DNA from: Larkinella bovis
GTDB taxonomy: Bacteria; Bacteroidota; Bacteroidia; Cytophagales; Spirosomataceae
Direction of reading: 5' to 3'
DNA length: 64,000 nucleotides
NCBI RefSeq assembly: GCF_042655385.1
Contig: NZ_JBHSMA010000001.1
Location: 1,612,001 to 1,676,000, forward strand
Shown here: positions 42,407 through 51,981 of the stretch, one piece after another
How positions within the stretch are numbered: position 1 is the first letter of the stretch
How the letters are laid out: each line of letters begins with the position of its first letter
Made by a program: the position numbers and the translations under genes
Notes under the pieces: model-generated
Database searches by the model: none
Seen by the model: the letters and a program-made list of their open reading frames with translations, nothing else
Told to the model about the DNA's origin: nothing

Positions 42407-43489
42407 ATGGATACACAAAAAAGTAAAACCGCTCTGATTACCGGAGCGTCCAGCGGAATCGGTCAGGAACTGGCCAAACTGTTTGCCAAAGACGGTTACA
42501 ACCTCGTACTCGTCGCCCGTAGCACCGACAAACTGAACGAACTCGGTGGCCGTTTCTGGGACGAATTCGGTGTGGAAACGACGGTGATTACGAAAGACCT
42601 GTCGGAAGAGGATGCCGCCCGCGATGTTTACAACCAGGTCAGGGAGAAAAACCTGACCGTTGATGTGCTGGTGAATGATGCCGGTGTCGGCCTTCACGGA
42701 CTGTTTGCGACCGACACGGACTGGGAAAAAGAAAAGGCGCTTATTCACCTGAATGTACTGACCACCACGCAGATGACCAAACTGTTTCTGAAGGATATGG
42801 TGGCGCGCAACGAGGGAAAAATCCTGAATCTGGCATCGCTGGTTTCGATTATGCCCATGCCGTTGATGGCAGTTTACGGTGCTACGAAAGCGTACGTCAA
42901 CAACTTCACGCAATCGCTGGTCAACGAACTGAAAAACACGAACGTTACGATTACGGCGCTACTGCCCAACGCAACCGATACCGATTTCTTTAACAAAGCC
43001 GGGGCGGCCCATACGAAAGTCACGGAAAATCTTGACGATCCGGCGGTGGTCGCCAAAGACGCTTACAACGCCCTGATGAAAGGAGCTCACAAAGTCATTC
43101 CGGGCGGTTTTAGCAACAAAAGCCAGGAGATTATGGCGTATGTAACCCCGCAGGAAGCGCTGGCGGGGATGATGCGCAAAAACATGGAACCGAAGGATGA
43201 AACGCTTTCGGAAGAGAAAAATAACAAGGCCGCCTGGGCCTGGGGCATCAGTCTGGGGGCCGTGGTGCTGGCCGGAGCCGCGCTGGCGTTGCTCTACAAC
43301 ACTAGCAGCACGTACGATAAAGCACGTTATCGGCACAAAGCCGGAAAACTGAAATCGGATGCCGACGAGGTGTACGATGACGTTAAAGACACCCTGATCA
43401 ATGGGCTGAACAACGTCAGGGAAGCCGTTGTGACGGCCAAACAGGTGGTTGCGAAAGCCAAAGAAACCCTGGCCGAAGCCTGGAGTTAG
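42407..43489 (+). CDS. SDR oxidoreductase with C-terminal membrane segment
   Basis: About 360 residues. Classical SDR core: TALITGASSGIGQELAKLFA (cofactor TGxxxGIG), NDAGVG, catalytic Ser in LNLASLVSIMP and the YGATK catalytic pair. From about 270 on there is an extension with a hydrophobic stretch (AWAWGISLGAVVLAGAALAL) and an amphipathic, Lys/Glu-rich tail of YtxH type. The start ATG 42407 has AGGA about 10 bases upstream; a TTG 30 bases earlier is less likely. It is a paralog of the SDR at 56750. The C-terminal anchor suggests a membrane-bound reductase. Substrate unknown. Confidence 0.88.
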   Translation: MDTQKSKTALITGASSGIGQELAKLFAKDGYNLVLVARSTDKLNELGGRFWDEFGVETTVITKDLSEEDAARDVYNQVREKNLTVDVLVNDAGVGLHGLFATDTDWEKEKALIHLNVLTTTQMTKLFLKDMVARNEGKILNLASLVSIMPMPLMAVYGATKAYVNNFTQSLVNELKNTNVTITALLPNATDTDFFNKAGAAHTKVTENLDDPAVVAKDAYNALMKGAHKVIPGGFSNKSQEIMAYVTPQEALAGMMRKNMEPKDETLSEEKNNKAAWAWGISLGAVVLAGAALALLYNTSSTYDKARYRHKAGKLKSDADEVYDDVKDTLINGLNNVREAVVTAKQVVAKAKETLAEAWS

Positions 43490-43538
43490 CCCAACCGGCA
43501 GTATACAACAATTCGCTGATTTTCAGCAATTTTCCAAA

Positions 43539-43573
43539 GAACCCCGGTAGCAACAGTGGCGCTACCGGGGTTC
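43539..43573. terminator. Long hairpin between convergent genes
   Basis: GAACCCCGGTAGC (43539-43551) pairs perfectly with GCTACCGGGGTTC (43561-43573). T-tracts on either side are weak. It lies between the SDR stop and the convergent barrel gene stop and could serve both. Confidence 0.65.
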
Positions 43574-43589
43574 CTGGTTTTACCCGGTA

Positions 43590-44225
43590 TCAGAAAATTT
43601 CGCTCAGGTACACCACCACACCCGCCGAAATCCGGAACGTCGTGACGTCGGCCTTGTCGGGCGTCGATTCGCCGTTCAGGTCGATCTTCGACTTTCCGCC
43701 CACCTGAAACGAACCGTTCAGGGTCAGGGCCACGGGCAGTGACAGAAAATAATTAAGGCCAGCCCCAAGGTGCCCCGCTCCGCCCCGGAACATGATGTTA
43801 TCGTACACATTATTGTTGATCACCTGGTCGAGTTTTCCGGTTCGGAGCACGTACCCAACCTCGGCATAGGGTCGCAGGGCGTGGGTCGTGGCCGAAAAGT
43901 TGAACCGGACACCTCCGGTAACATTTGTAAAAGTAAATGACTCTGCATCAATATTTTTAATGTTCATTTTCGTTCGATCATACTGACCAAACAGTTCAAA
44001 CCGCTGATTCAGCCCATAGCCGATTCGGCCGCCAAAGCCCACGCCATTGCCCGAACTTTCGTCCAGAAACTGAAAATAGTCCGACGACCAGCCCAGCATA
44101 TGGCCCTGAAGGCCAAGGCTAAAACCTTCGGTAGTTGAGCGCTGGCGGATGGTTTGCGCAAACGTGACCGTCGACACCAAAAAACCGGCCAGCAAGAATA
44201 TCCAGGAAATTGAAAGAGGACGCAT
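43590..44225 (-). CDS. Outer-membrane beta-barrel protein
   Basis: About 211 residues from MRPLSISWIFLLAGFLVSTV with cleavage near TFAQT; an upstream ATG at 44270 adds a non-signal segment and overlaps the kinase gene. The mature protein alternates polar and aromatic strands (FGGRIGYGLNQRFELFGQYD, LRPYAEVGYVLRTGKLDQV) and ends in VVYLSEIF with the C-terminal Phe expected for BAM recognition. It is probably an OmpW/OmpA-type eight-stranded barrel. It follows the Ser/Thr kinase on the same strand and may be read with it. Confidence 0.82.
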   Translation of the reverse strand: MRPLSISWIFLLAGFLVSTVTFAQTIRQRSTTEGFSLGLQGHMLGWSSDYFQFLDESSGNGVGFGGRIGYGLNQRFELFGQYDRTKMNIKNIDAESFTFTNVTGGVRFNFSATTHALRPYAEVGYVLRTGKLDQVINNNVYDNIMFRGGAGHLGAGLNYFLSLPVALTLNGSFQVGGKSKIDLNGESTPDKADVTTFRISAGVVVYLSEIF

Positions 44226-44269
44226 AAGATTGGAATGGTTAAAAATCGGAATCAAATAAGAAAGCTTCA

Positions 44270-46042
44270 TTAGTTGACCTGGAGTACGACATCGCCCGTG
44301 CGCACTTCAAAGGTTTGACCGGCCCGGAACACCACGGGCTTTCCTTTGGACTCTTCACTGATGGTCGCCGACCGCAACATAAGCCGTTGTCCATTAATGG
44401 CGTCCACTGCATAAATCCGAAATTCGAGCAGGTCTTTTTTCCGGAACAGATCGTCCCCCGCCTGCCGGATTCGGGTGACTTCCCCGTAGGCCGTTGCCCC
44501 CGACCGAATCACCACCTCGCCGTCGCTTAGAACCGCATCCGTTACCCGCAAATGAACGGTCTGGCCCTGTTTTGCACTGGATGATGACAAATCGGTATCC
44601 AGCGTCAGCTTAACCGGCAACCGCCGGACGGCAAGGGCCTTACGCCGGGTAACCGGGCGTTTGACCGGTTCCTCAACGGGTTCGCTCGGAATGGGGTCTG
44701 CCGGTTTTTCTTTGGGTGTTTCAACCGGCATTTCTTCTTTGGCCCTGGGGGAAGTTTGCTGGGGCGTTTTCGGCTTTAGCGGAACCGTTTTTTTGGGCAC
44801 TACGGTTTTGGGCCGGGTATCCGTTGGTTCTTCTTCTACCGGAGCCGGGGTAGGGTCCGGGACGGTCGTTTTATGTTCCTTCGGCACCGTAACCGCAACC
44901 ACCGACGCAGTTACGACCGAGTCCGTGGTTTGCAGTCCGGTCGGCACATCGTTGCCAACCGGTTTTTTCTCAACCACATCACCCCCGTTTGGCGTGGGTT
45001 CCAACAGCAACAGCAGCAGGAAGGTACCGGCAATAATGACCAGCGTTCCGGCCAGCAGGAACTCCCAGTTGGTCCGAAACCAGTCCGAAAGTTGCCGGGG
45101 CAACACCTGATCCGGCAGCAGCGATACGGCCTTTTTGGTTTCAGCAACCGGTTTCCGCCGGGGTTGAATGTCCAGTACATCGGTCACCGGCACCGGAGCC
45201 ACGATCCTGGCCGGATCCAGAACCGGGGCTGACGCAAAAAACGGTTGCAAGGCTTTCTGGAACGCTTTGGCATCCTCAAACCGCCTGGCCGGGTTTTTCT
45301 CCAGCGCTTTCTGCACAATCGCTTCCAGCTCTTTCGGAATCTGATCGTCGAGCTTCCGGAGCGGAATCGGTTTTTCCCGGACGATCGCCCGCATCAACTC
45401 ATAGTCCGTGCGGCTGGCAAAGGGCAGTTTACCCGAGAGCAATTCGTACAGCAGGACGCCCATTGCGTATATATCCGACGCAGGCGAAGGCTCCTGTCCT
45501 TCAATTAGTTCCGGCGCCATATACTCCAGCGTCCCGACGATCCGGTTGGCCTGCGTGAGCCGCTGCTCCCCTTTGACGCGGGCAATCCCGAAATCCATCA
45601 GTTTGATTGTCCCTTCGGGCGTCAGCATCAGATTGGCCGGTTTGATGTCCCGGTGCAGAATGCCTTTCCGGTGAGCGTGCGCCATTCCTTCCAGCCCCTG
45701 TCGGACCATTTCCGCAGCAACGGCGGGCGACAACGCACCGGCCCGGCGAATCAGGGCTTCCAGGCTGTCGCCTTCAACGTACTCCATGGCCATGAAGTAG
45801 TCGCTGCCCTCCTGGAGAAAATTATAGACGACGGCAATATTGGGATGGTTCAGCCGCGCCAGAATCAGGGCCTCGTTCCGAAACCGCTCCATAAACGTCG
45901 TCTGCGTGACAAGATGGGAATGGAGCATTTTGACCGCAACCAGCCGCTGAAGCAACAGATCGGTTGCCTGATAAACCGTTCCCATGCCGCCTTCGCCCAG
46001 TTGGGATTCGATGCGGTAGTGGTGGATCTGTCGGCCTTTCAT
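44270..46042 (-). CDS. Membrane Ser/Thr protein kinase (Hanks type)
   Basis: About 590 residues from MKGRQIHHYRIESQLGEGGM (an in-frame ATG at 46063 is also possible). The cytoplasmic kinase domain (1 to about 265) has the glycine loop GEGGMG at 16-21, the ATP lysine K38, HRD at 130-132 and DFG at 150-152; all catalytic residues are present. A single membrane helix follows (FLLAGTLVIIAGTFLLLLLL), then a Pro/Thr/Lys-rich linker and a C-terminal beta-rich domain outside the membrane (KLTLDTDLSSSSAKQGQTVH). It is paired with an overlapping PP2C phosphatase and an FHA protein, the classical reversible-phosphorylation module. Confidence 0.92.
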   Translation of the reverse strand: MKGRQIHHYRIESQLGEGGMGTVYQATDLLLQRLVAVKMLHSHLVTQTTFMERFRNEALILARLNHPNIAVVYNFLQEGSDYFMAMEYVEGDSLEALIRRAGALSPAVAAEMVRQGLEGMAHAHRKGILHRDIKPANLMLTPEGTIKLMDFGIARVKGEQRLTQANRIVGTLEYMAPELIEGQEPSPASDIYAMGVLLYELLSGKLPFASRTDYELMRAIVREKPIPLRKLDDQIPKELEAIVQKALEKNPARRFEDAKAFQKALQPFFASAPVLDPARIVAPVPVTDVLDIQPRRKPVAETKKAVSLLPDQVLPRQLSDWFRTNWEFLLAGTLVIIAGTFLLLLLLEPTPNGGDVVEKKPVGNDVPTGLQTTDSVVTASVVAVTVPKEHKTTVPDPTPAPVEEEPTDTRPKTVVPKKTVPLKPKTPQQTSPRAKEEMPVETPKEKPADPIPSEPVEEPVKRPVTRRKALAVRRLPVKLTLDTDLSSSSAKQGQTVHLRVTDAVLSDGEVVIRSGATAYGEVTRIRQAGDDLFRKKDLLEFRIYAVDAINGQRLMLRSATISEESKGKPVVFRAGQTFEVRTGDVVLQVN

Positions 46043-46055
46043 GGTTAGCTTCTGG

Positions 46056-47015
46056 TTATGCATTGGGACGTTCGATATCACGGGTCAAGGGGACATTCAC
46101 TTCAATTTCCCGGGTTTCGCGCGGAGGAAGGACATCACCCGCGACAATCCGTTCCGCCAGCACCACGGTAATGTTGTCGTGTCCTCCCCGGTTTTTGGCG
46201 ACCTGAACGAGTTCGGCAGCCACGTTGGGCAAGACTTCCTGGCCGAGCAACCGGATCAGATCTTCTTCCTGGCAGTATTCATACAAACCGTCGGAGCAGA
46301 GCAGTAACCGGTCGCCAGGATCAAACGGTAACACGCAACGGCCCAGGTCAATCCGGATCTCGGCTTTGGTGCCCATCGCCTGCATCAGCACGTTGCGCTC
46401 GGGATGGCGGGCGGCCGCTTCTTCGGTGATTTCCCCCGAACGCAACAGCTCCCGAACATAGGTGTGATCCTCCGTTAATTGAACCAGTTGACCATTTTTG
46501 AACAGGTACGCCCGGCTGTCGCCCACGTGGGCGAAATAGAGCTGTTCCTCGTGGACCACCACAGCCGTGCAGGTTGTTCCCATGCCCCGAAAGCGTTCGG
46601 ACTGTATGGACTCGTCAAAAATTTGCCGATTGGCCAGCTGAAAGGCCCGCATCAGGCTTTTTTCGATGGTGTCGCGGTACTGGAAGTATTCGCGACTCAC
46701 AATTTCGGCGGCCATCTGGCTGGCGATTTCCCCCGCCAGATGCCCCCCCATTCCATCGGCAACTAACAGCAGGTAGCCCTTGAATCGCCGGATGCCTTCG
46801 TCCGCCAGCCGGACAAACAGGCCGGTATCTTCGTTGTTTCTCCGAACATTTCCGATGTCGGAAACTACCACCGCGTTCAGGTCGGCCAGTGAGGAAAGCG
46901 GGATTACTGCTGGCTCTTTTTCCGTTATTTCCGCAGAGGTATCCGGTTCTTTTTCCGCTTCTGACAACCCCATTGAGGCTTTTTTCCCGAAAAAATAGTT
47001 GATAAGATTTTTCAT
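46056..47015 (-). CDS. PP2C-family protein phosphatase
   Basis: 319 residues. The catalytic core has the metal-binding motifs VVSDIGNVRRNNEDTG (R58, D63), LLVADGMGGH (87-91), HVGDSRAYL, LLLCSDGLYE and GGHDNITVVL, that is, a complete PPM phosphatase. A flexible acidic segment of about 40 residues precedes it (MGLSEAEKEPDTSAEITEKE). The stop overlaps the kinase frame by several bases, so the two are translated together. It removes phosphate from the kinase and its targets. Confidence 0.94.
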   Translation of the reverse strand: MKNLINYFFGKKASMGLSEAEKEPDTSAEITEKEPAVIPLSSLADLNAVVVSDIGNVRRNNEDTGLFVRLADEGIRRFKGYLLLVADGMGGHLAGEIASQMAAEIVSREYFQYRDTIEKSLMRAFQLANRQIFDESIQSERFRGMGTTCTAVVVHEEQLYFAHVGDSRAYLFKNGQLVQLTEDHTYVRELLRSGEITEEAAARHPERNVLMQAMGTKAEIRIDLGRCVLPFDPGDRLLLCSDGLYEYCQEEDLIRLLGQEVLPNVAAELVQVAKNRGGHDNITVVLAERIVAGDVLPPRETREIEVNVPLTRDIERPNA

Positions 47016-47061
47016 GAATTTGCGGAATCCCCTTCGTTAAAGCCTCTTTTCACTTGTGTGC

Positions 47062-48753
47062 TTAATCGACTACCTGCCGACGCCCCATCAGTTCGAGTCC
47101 GTAGGAAATCGGAACGGCGAAGGTGATGCGGGTAGCGTCCTGGGAGGAATTGCTGGCAGTGAAGATCCCGATCACGTTGCCTTCGCGGTCGAAAACCGGC
47201 CCTCCACTATTGCCCGCGCCGGTGGCGTTGACCGTGAGTTGGTAATAGTCCCCAAATTCGCTATAGTACGATGCGGCCTTACCGGTGCTCTGGCCTTTGA
47301 TCACCTTACCAATATTACCAGGGGTTACCGTCACATCCGGCACCTTCACAATCTGCGGATTCCGGTTGGCAAAGTCGGCCGAATACTCCCCCACAAACAC
47401 GTCCGGCGAAATACCCGGGTAGCCCATTACGGTCACCAATTGACCGGGGGCGATGTCCTTTTCGGCACTCCGCAATTTGACGGGAGACAACGGCTCGGCC
47501 AGATCGATTTTGATCAGCGCGACATCGTGTTTCGGCGAAACGATCGGTTTGCCCACCGCCGGAAAACGTTGTTCGTTTTTGTTGAAGGTGATATCGAGGT
47601 AGGTATTCACCCCTTCGATGACTTTCCCCGACATCGGTTTTTTACCAAAGAAGCGGGTTTCGCTGGGTACCCACCGGAACGGCCGAACCGGGCTCGGGCT
47701 TATCTCCCAGCCTTTCGCCCCCGGAACCAGCAAGGCCCCCGGAAACGCATCTTCCGGAAATTCATAGTACGAATTCCAGGCCGCAGCCACGTGCCGGTTC
47801 GTCAGGATATGCCCCTGCTGCGACACCACAAAACCGGAACCGCTGGCACCGGCCATGGCGATCGGCTTACCCACTTCCACATCTTTTTTCAACCCCAGCA
47901 GCGGTTCGACCACGCCGGGTTCCACCTCAATGTACAAGGGTACATTTATGACACTGCCATCCGACTGTTTCATGGGCATATACTGGTGGTAAATGTCGTC
48001 GCCAGTCGGTGTATAAATTAGTTTATAGCCAAATTCGATGAATACGACTTTGCTGGTATTGGCGGTCGCAATCTGCTCAACGGTCAACGAATTATCGGGT
48101 TTAGGAGCGGGCAGAACCACCGGTTTATTCACCGTAATCGTCGTGGTCGATCCGATTTTGTCTTTAAAGGCATAGGCAATGCCCGACAGGACCGCCAGCA
48201 CCAGGGCCGCTCCCACCAGCACCGAACGCGTCGTGCGTTTCCGCTCGGTAACCATCATTCGCTCCACGGTTTGCTTGCCTAAACCCACTTTCGCCGGAAC
48301 GCTGGCAAGATCATCGTCGGATGCCGACATGGGCAGTTTGATTTCGCTGGTGGCATTGAAAGCCCCGGGCATTTCGACCAGCCGGGTGCTCTGCATCAGT
48401 TCAACGGGGCGCGGATTCAGGTCGAACTGGAAAACCGGCCCGCCCTGACCCAGCTGAATTTCGTCGCCCGGCTGGAGCACCGCCGAACCCACGATGCGGG
48501 TTTTGTTGAGGTAAATACCGTTGCGGGAATTGTTATCGACCACTTTGAAACCCGGCACGTCACCGGCTTCCTTTACAATTTTCCCGTGTTCGCGGGAAAC
48601 GGTTGAATCCAGATCAGGGTCAAAGCGCAGGTTGTTGGTGGTGCCGCGCCCAAAAGAAAGTTCTGAATGCTTTTTATAGTCAAATTCTTCGACTTGATTG
48701 GCTTTGGTTCCGGTGATGTGACGGATGACGAAACGTTCGATAGGAGTTGCCAT
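47062..48753 (-). CDS. FHA-domain membrane serine protease (S1C/trypsin-like)
   Basis: 563 residues. The N-terminal FHA domain (about 25-110) has the phosphothreonine-binding set GRGTTNNLR, SREHGK and NSRNGIYLN. A membrane helix near 175-195 (SVLVGAALVLAVLSGIAYAF) leads to a trypsin-like domain with catalytic H321 (LTNRHVAAAW), D410 (KHDVALIKID) and S516 (GAGNSGGPVF). The triad is intact, so it is likely an active HtrA-like protease facing the periplasm. The cytoplasmic FHA can recognise phosphothreonine, presumably made by the kinase of the neighbouring operon. The linkage of phospho-recognition inside and proteolysis outside is unusual. Confidence 0.9.
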   Translation of the reverse strand: MATPIERFVIRHITGTKANQVEEFDYKKHSELSFGRGTTNNLRFDPDLDSTVSREHGKIVKEAGDVPGFKVVDNNSRNGIYLNKTRIVGSAVLQPGDEIQLGQGGPVFQFDLNPRPVELMQSTRLVEMPGAFNATSEIKLPMSASDDDLASVPAKVGLGKQTVERMMVTERKRTTRSVLVGAALVLAVLSGIAYAFKDKIGSTTTITVNKPVVLPAPKPDNSLTVEQIATANTSKVVFIEFGYKLIYTPTGDDIYHQYMPMKQSDGSVINVPLYIEVEPGVVEPLLGLKKDVEVGKPIAMAGASGSGFVVSQQGHILTNRHVAAAWNSYYEFPEDAFPGALLVPGAKGWEISPSPVRPFRWVPSETRFFGKKPMSGKVIEGVNTYLDITFNKNEQRFPAVGKPIVSPKHDVALIKIDLAEPLSPVKLRSAEKDIAPGQLVTVMGYPGISPDVFVGEYSADFANRNPQIVKVPDVTVTPGNIGKVIKGQSTGKAASYYSEFGDYYQLTVNATGAGNSGGPVFDREGNVIGIFTASNSSQDATRITFAVPISYGLELMGRRQVVD

Positions 48754-48843
48754 GACGGACTGTAGTTGGATGTTCGGGTTTACTTTTTGTATCGTGATTG
48801 AATGCTACAAAGTTGGCAGATTGGTGATCGGGAGTAAATCGGG

Positions 48844-48907
48844 AAAAGCCCTGATTTTCAGCTACGGGAAACCTGTATTTTGTCTCTATAGGAAAACCTG
48901 TATTTTG
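48844..48907. promoter_or_regulatory. Tandem AAACCTGTATTTTG repeats in a divergent promoter region
   Basis: Two exact copies of AAACCTGTATTTTG (48869-48882 and 48894-48907) lie 25 bases apart. A degraded third (AAAGCCCTGATTTT, 48845-48858) lies 24 bases before them. They sit between the divergent FHA-protease and TPR-kinase genes and may be regulator sites. Confidence 0.45.
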
Positions 48908-48970
48908 CAGGAACCCATTGTAGGTGAAGGTTATATCTCCGAAATTTAGGCTACCTAATCGTCCAGGGTC

Positions 48971-51040
48971 ATGCGCCATCTTCTCGTCCTGCTTTTTATA
49001 AGTCCCTGGGCTGTGGCCCAGAATCCGGTTATTGATTCGCTGAAAAACCGCCTGAACCAGCTCCGGCCCGACAGCCTGCGCGTCCTGACGCTCCACGAAC
49101 TCGCCACCAATTACTGGTGGAGTGGTTACGATTCGCTGGCCATTCAGACCTTGCGTCAGGGCATGCGGGTGGCCAAACAGGCCCACTATCCCACGGGTGA
49201 AATCCGGGCCCGGCTGGCGCTGGCGCGCATTGAAGCAGACTATCTCTCCGACACCAGAACGGCCAGCGCGCAACTGGACACGGCGTATAACCAGGCCGTC
49301 GCCATTCGTGACTTATCGCTGCAGGGACAGGTGTTCCTCCGCCGGGCGCAACTCTATTCGAACATCATGAGCAAGCTGCCGGAAGCGCGGTCGCTGTTGC
49401 AGAAAGCTTTAGCGAAATTTCGGGAAGCCCACGACCGGCGCTGGGAAGCGCAGACCTACAACGAAATGGCGATCATGAAGATGGGTGAAGGGCAATACGT
49501 GGAAGCGATTAACCACTGGCTGACCGCCCGGCGCATTCAGGAGAACATGAACGACCTGAAAAGTCTGCGCGCGACCCTGCCCAATCTGGGAGCGGCTTAT
49601 CTGAAACTCAACCGGTACGACGAAGCCATCGCGTGTTTTACGGAAGGCGAAAAAATTGCCAACCAGTTGAACGACCGGATGGTGAAACTGTTTCTGATCA
49701 GTAAAAAAGCGGAAGTGCTTGAGAAGAAGAAAGAATATGCGGCTGCACTTGCCCTGTACCTGGACCTGATGAAAGCCTACGAGAACCCCTACACACCCTC
49801 CCAACTGGCGCGGGCTTATGGGATTGCCGGTCGGCTCTCGATTGCCTTGCACCAGTATGACAAGGCCCTCCACTACTCCCGCTTATCGCAGGATACGTAC
49901 CGCAAAACCGTCGAGAAATCGCAGGAAGCCCTGGAACACAATGCCCAGTACAACTTCGGAGAGATTTACCTGGCCCTCAAGCAGTACAATCGCGTGATTC
50001 CGTACGCCAAAACCGGCCTGGACTGGACGAAGAACGTGGCCGAGATGCGCCCCGAGCGTACGGGTTATCTGCGCCAGCTGGCAATGGCCTACGATCAGTT
50101 AAACCAGCCCGCCAAAGCCCTCTATTACTTTAAGTGGTACAAGGCCGAGGCCGATACGATGCTGAACGAGGAAGCCATTCAGAAAGCGACCGTGGCCAGC
50201 ATGACCTATGATTTTGAGAAAAAACAGCAGGTGGCCCGGTTGCAGCAGGCTCAGCAACAAAGCCGGATCAAGACGCTGGAAAACGATCAATTGGCGCAAT
50301 CCCGCAATTTCCTGATTGTCCTGCTGATTCTCAGCGGGGGTACGCTCGGTTACGTCTTCTGGAGCAACCGGCGGCTGCGGGTGAAAAACGACGAACTCGC
50401 CCGGAAAAACGCCGACATTGAAGCCGCCCTGTACCGGGGGCAAACGATGGAGCGCAAGCGGGTAGCCACCGAATTGCACGACAGCGTGGCGGCCAAAGTA
50501 TCGGCGCTGAAATGGCGGCTCGAAGCGATGGACACCTCCCGGCTGGCCGACGATCAGCAGCGCGAACACACCCGGCTGCTCGACCACATGGGTGAAGTGT
50601 ACGACGACATCCGCGCCATTTCTCATAACCTGATGCCCGAAATTCTCGAAAAACAGGGCTTACAGGCCGCTTTGATCAAACTCACCGATACGCTGAACGT
50701 ACAGAACCGAACCCGGTTTTTACTGGAAGTCGATGAATCGGGGGAGGCTGTTTACGGAAAAACCGCCCATGAATTGTACGCAATTTCGCTGGAGCTGGTC
50801 AATAACATTCTCAAACACGCCAATGCGCGTCGGGCCGGTATTGCCCTCCACCGTCAGGGCGGTTTTCTGAAACTGACGGTTCAGGACGACGGGCAGGGTA
50901 TCAATCCCAAAAAAAGCTCAAACGGCATCGGCATGCGCAACATTCAGTCGCGGCTCGAGCGCCTGGGCGGCACGTATCTGATCTCCAACCCCGAACTCGG
51001 CGGCACCTGCGTGGCTGTTCAGATTCCGATGGCGGGTTAG
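48971..51040 (+). CDS. TPR-repeat sensor histidine kinase (HisKA_3 type)
   Basis: 689 residues with a signal peptide (MRHLLVLLFISPWAVAQ). The periplasmic/sensor part to about residue 420 is built of TPR repeats (for example PNLGAAYLKLNRYDEAIACF and QTYNEMAIMKMGEGQYVEAI). It is followed by a coiled coil, a membrane helix (FLIVLLILSGGTLGYVFWS), and a HisKA_3 dimerisation box with H503 in ATELHDSVAAKVSAL. The HATPase has GIGMRNIQSRLERLGGTY. It pairs with the NarL-type regulator whose gene converges on it 14 bases downstream. TPR sensing is common in Bacteroidota kinases; the ligand is unknown. Confidence 0.93.
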   Translation: MRHLLVLLFISPWAVAQNPVIDSLKNRLNQLRPDSLRVLTLHELATNYWWSGYDSLAIQTLRQGMRVAKQAHYPTGEIRARLALARIEADYLSDTRTASAQLDTAYNQAVAIRDLSLQGQVFLRRAQLYSNIMSKLPEARSLLQKALAKFREAHDRRWEAQTYNEMAIMKMGEGQYVEAINHWLTARRIQENMNDLKSLRATLPNLGAAYLKLNRYDEAIACFTEGEKIANQLNDRMVKLFLISKKAEVLEKKKEYAAALALYLDLMKAYENPYTPSQLARAYGIAGRLSIALHQYDKALHYSRLSQDTYRKTVEKSQEALEHNAQYNFGEIYLALKQYNRVIPYAKTGLDWTKNVAEMRPERTGYLRQLAMAYDQLNQPAKALYYFKWYKAEADTMLNEEAIQKATVASMTYDFEKKQQVARLQQAQQQSRIKTLENDQLAQSRNFLIVLLILSGGTLGYVFWSNRRLRVKNDELARKNADIEAALYRGQTMERKRVATELHDSVAAKVSALKWRLEAMDTSRLADDQQREHTRLLDHMGEVYDDIRAISHNLMPEILEKQGLQAALIKLTDTLNVQNRTRFLLEVDESGEAVYGKTAHELYAISLELVNNILKHANARRAGIALHRQGGFLKLTVQDDGQGINPKKSSNGIGMRNIQSRLERLGGTYLISNPELGGTCVAVQIPMAG

Positions 51041-51054
51041 TCGATCCGGCGGTT

Positions 51055-51705
51055 TTACAACAAACCGTGCCGGACGGCATACTTGATGATCCCGATGGAG
51101 TTTTTCACCCCCAGTTTGCGGAGGATGTTGTGCCGGTGAGTTTCGACCGTCCCCGGACTGATGAACAGCTTATCGGCAATGGCGTTGGTCGAAAGCTCCT
51201 GCGCCACAAGCCGGATAATCTCGATTTCGCGGTCGGTCAGGGGGGCCAGAGGAGCCGGAGCTTCGTCCTGCGGGCGCACGGATGCGACCGGCAGCGCCAC
51301 CAGTTGGGTCATAACCGATTCGGAGAAGTACTTTTCGCCCCGCGCGATGGTTTTCACGGCTTTTTCCAGTTCCGCTTTCCCGGCTTTTTTCATGACGTAA
51401 CCCGAAATTCCGGCCCGGAACGCTTCCCGAATACTATCAGCCTCTTCTGAAACCGTCAGCATCAATACCCGGATGTTCGGAAAGTGTTGCCGGATTTTCA
51501 GGGTGAGGTTGATGCCGTCGAGGTGCGGCATGTTCATGTCCGACAGCAGGAGGTCGACGTCGTGCGTCTTCAGAAAATCGAGCACTTCGCGGCTATCATT
51601 CAGCGTACCCACCACCTCCACGCCCTCGATCCGGCTCAGTAGCAGTGCCAAACTGTCTAAAATTATTTCATGGTCATCGGTAAGCAGTACACGGATGGGG
51701 GTCAT
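51055..51705 (-). CDS. NarL/LuxR-type response regulator
   Basis: About 216 residues. It has a receiver with D56 in LLLSDMNMPHLDG plus the acidic pair TDDHEIIL and the Lys in GYVMKKAGKAEL. The LuxR-type HTH is at the C-terminus: LTDREIEIIRLVAQELSTNA, ADKLFISPGTVETHRHNILR. It is the cognate output of the HisKA_3 kinase, inferred from convergent adjacency and matching class. An in-frame ATG at 51714 is an alternative start. Confidence 0.93.
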   Translation of the reverse strand: MTPIRVLLTDDHEIILDSLALLLSRIEGVEVVGTLNDSREVLDFLKTHDVDLLLSDMNMPHLDGINLTLKIRQHFPNIRVLMLTVSEEADSIREAFRAGISGYVMKKAGKAELEKAVKTIARGEKYFSESVMTQLVALPVASVRPQDEAPAPLAPLTDREIEIIRLVAQELSTNAIADKLFISPGTVETHRHNILRKLGVKNSIGIIKYAVRHGLL

Positions 51706-51920
51706 AGGCAACAAGGTAGGGTTTGTGGGGAAATCAAAGATACAGAGAAATTTAGGGATCGCAACGCTCCCGTTTGATGGAATAAAAGCCCGGTCGTACG
51801 CGCAATCTAATGATCCAATAACCCATCGGATGGAAGGTCTGGTAGCACCTCTTCCCCAAAAACAGGCGGTTTTACCGCCCGGCTGCGTTTATCCACGCAC
51901 CGCACTCTCCGCTCTTACGG

Positions 51921-51960
51921 GTAAAAACAAAAACGCCCGGCTTCATCAACCGGGCGTTTC
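51921..51960 (-). terminator. Rho-independent terminator of clpB
   Basis: AAACGCCCGG (51931-51940) pairs with CCGGGCGTTT (51950-51959), and the minus strand continues into a T-rich run (TTTTTGTTTTTAC). It lies 22 bases after the clpB stop. Confidence 0.88.
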
Positions 51961-51981
51961 CTGCTCCAACGTAATCCGTCA

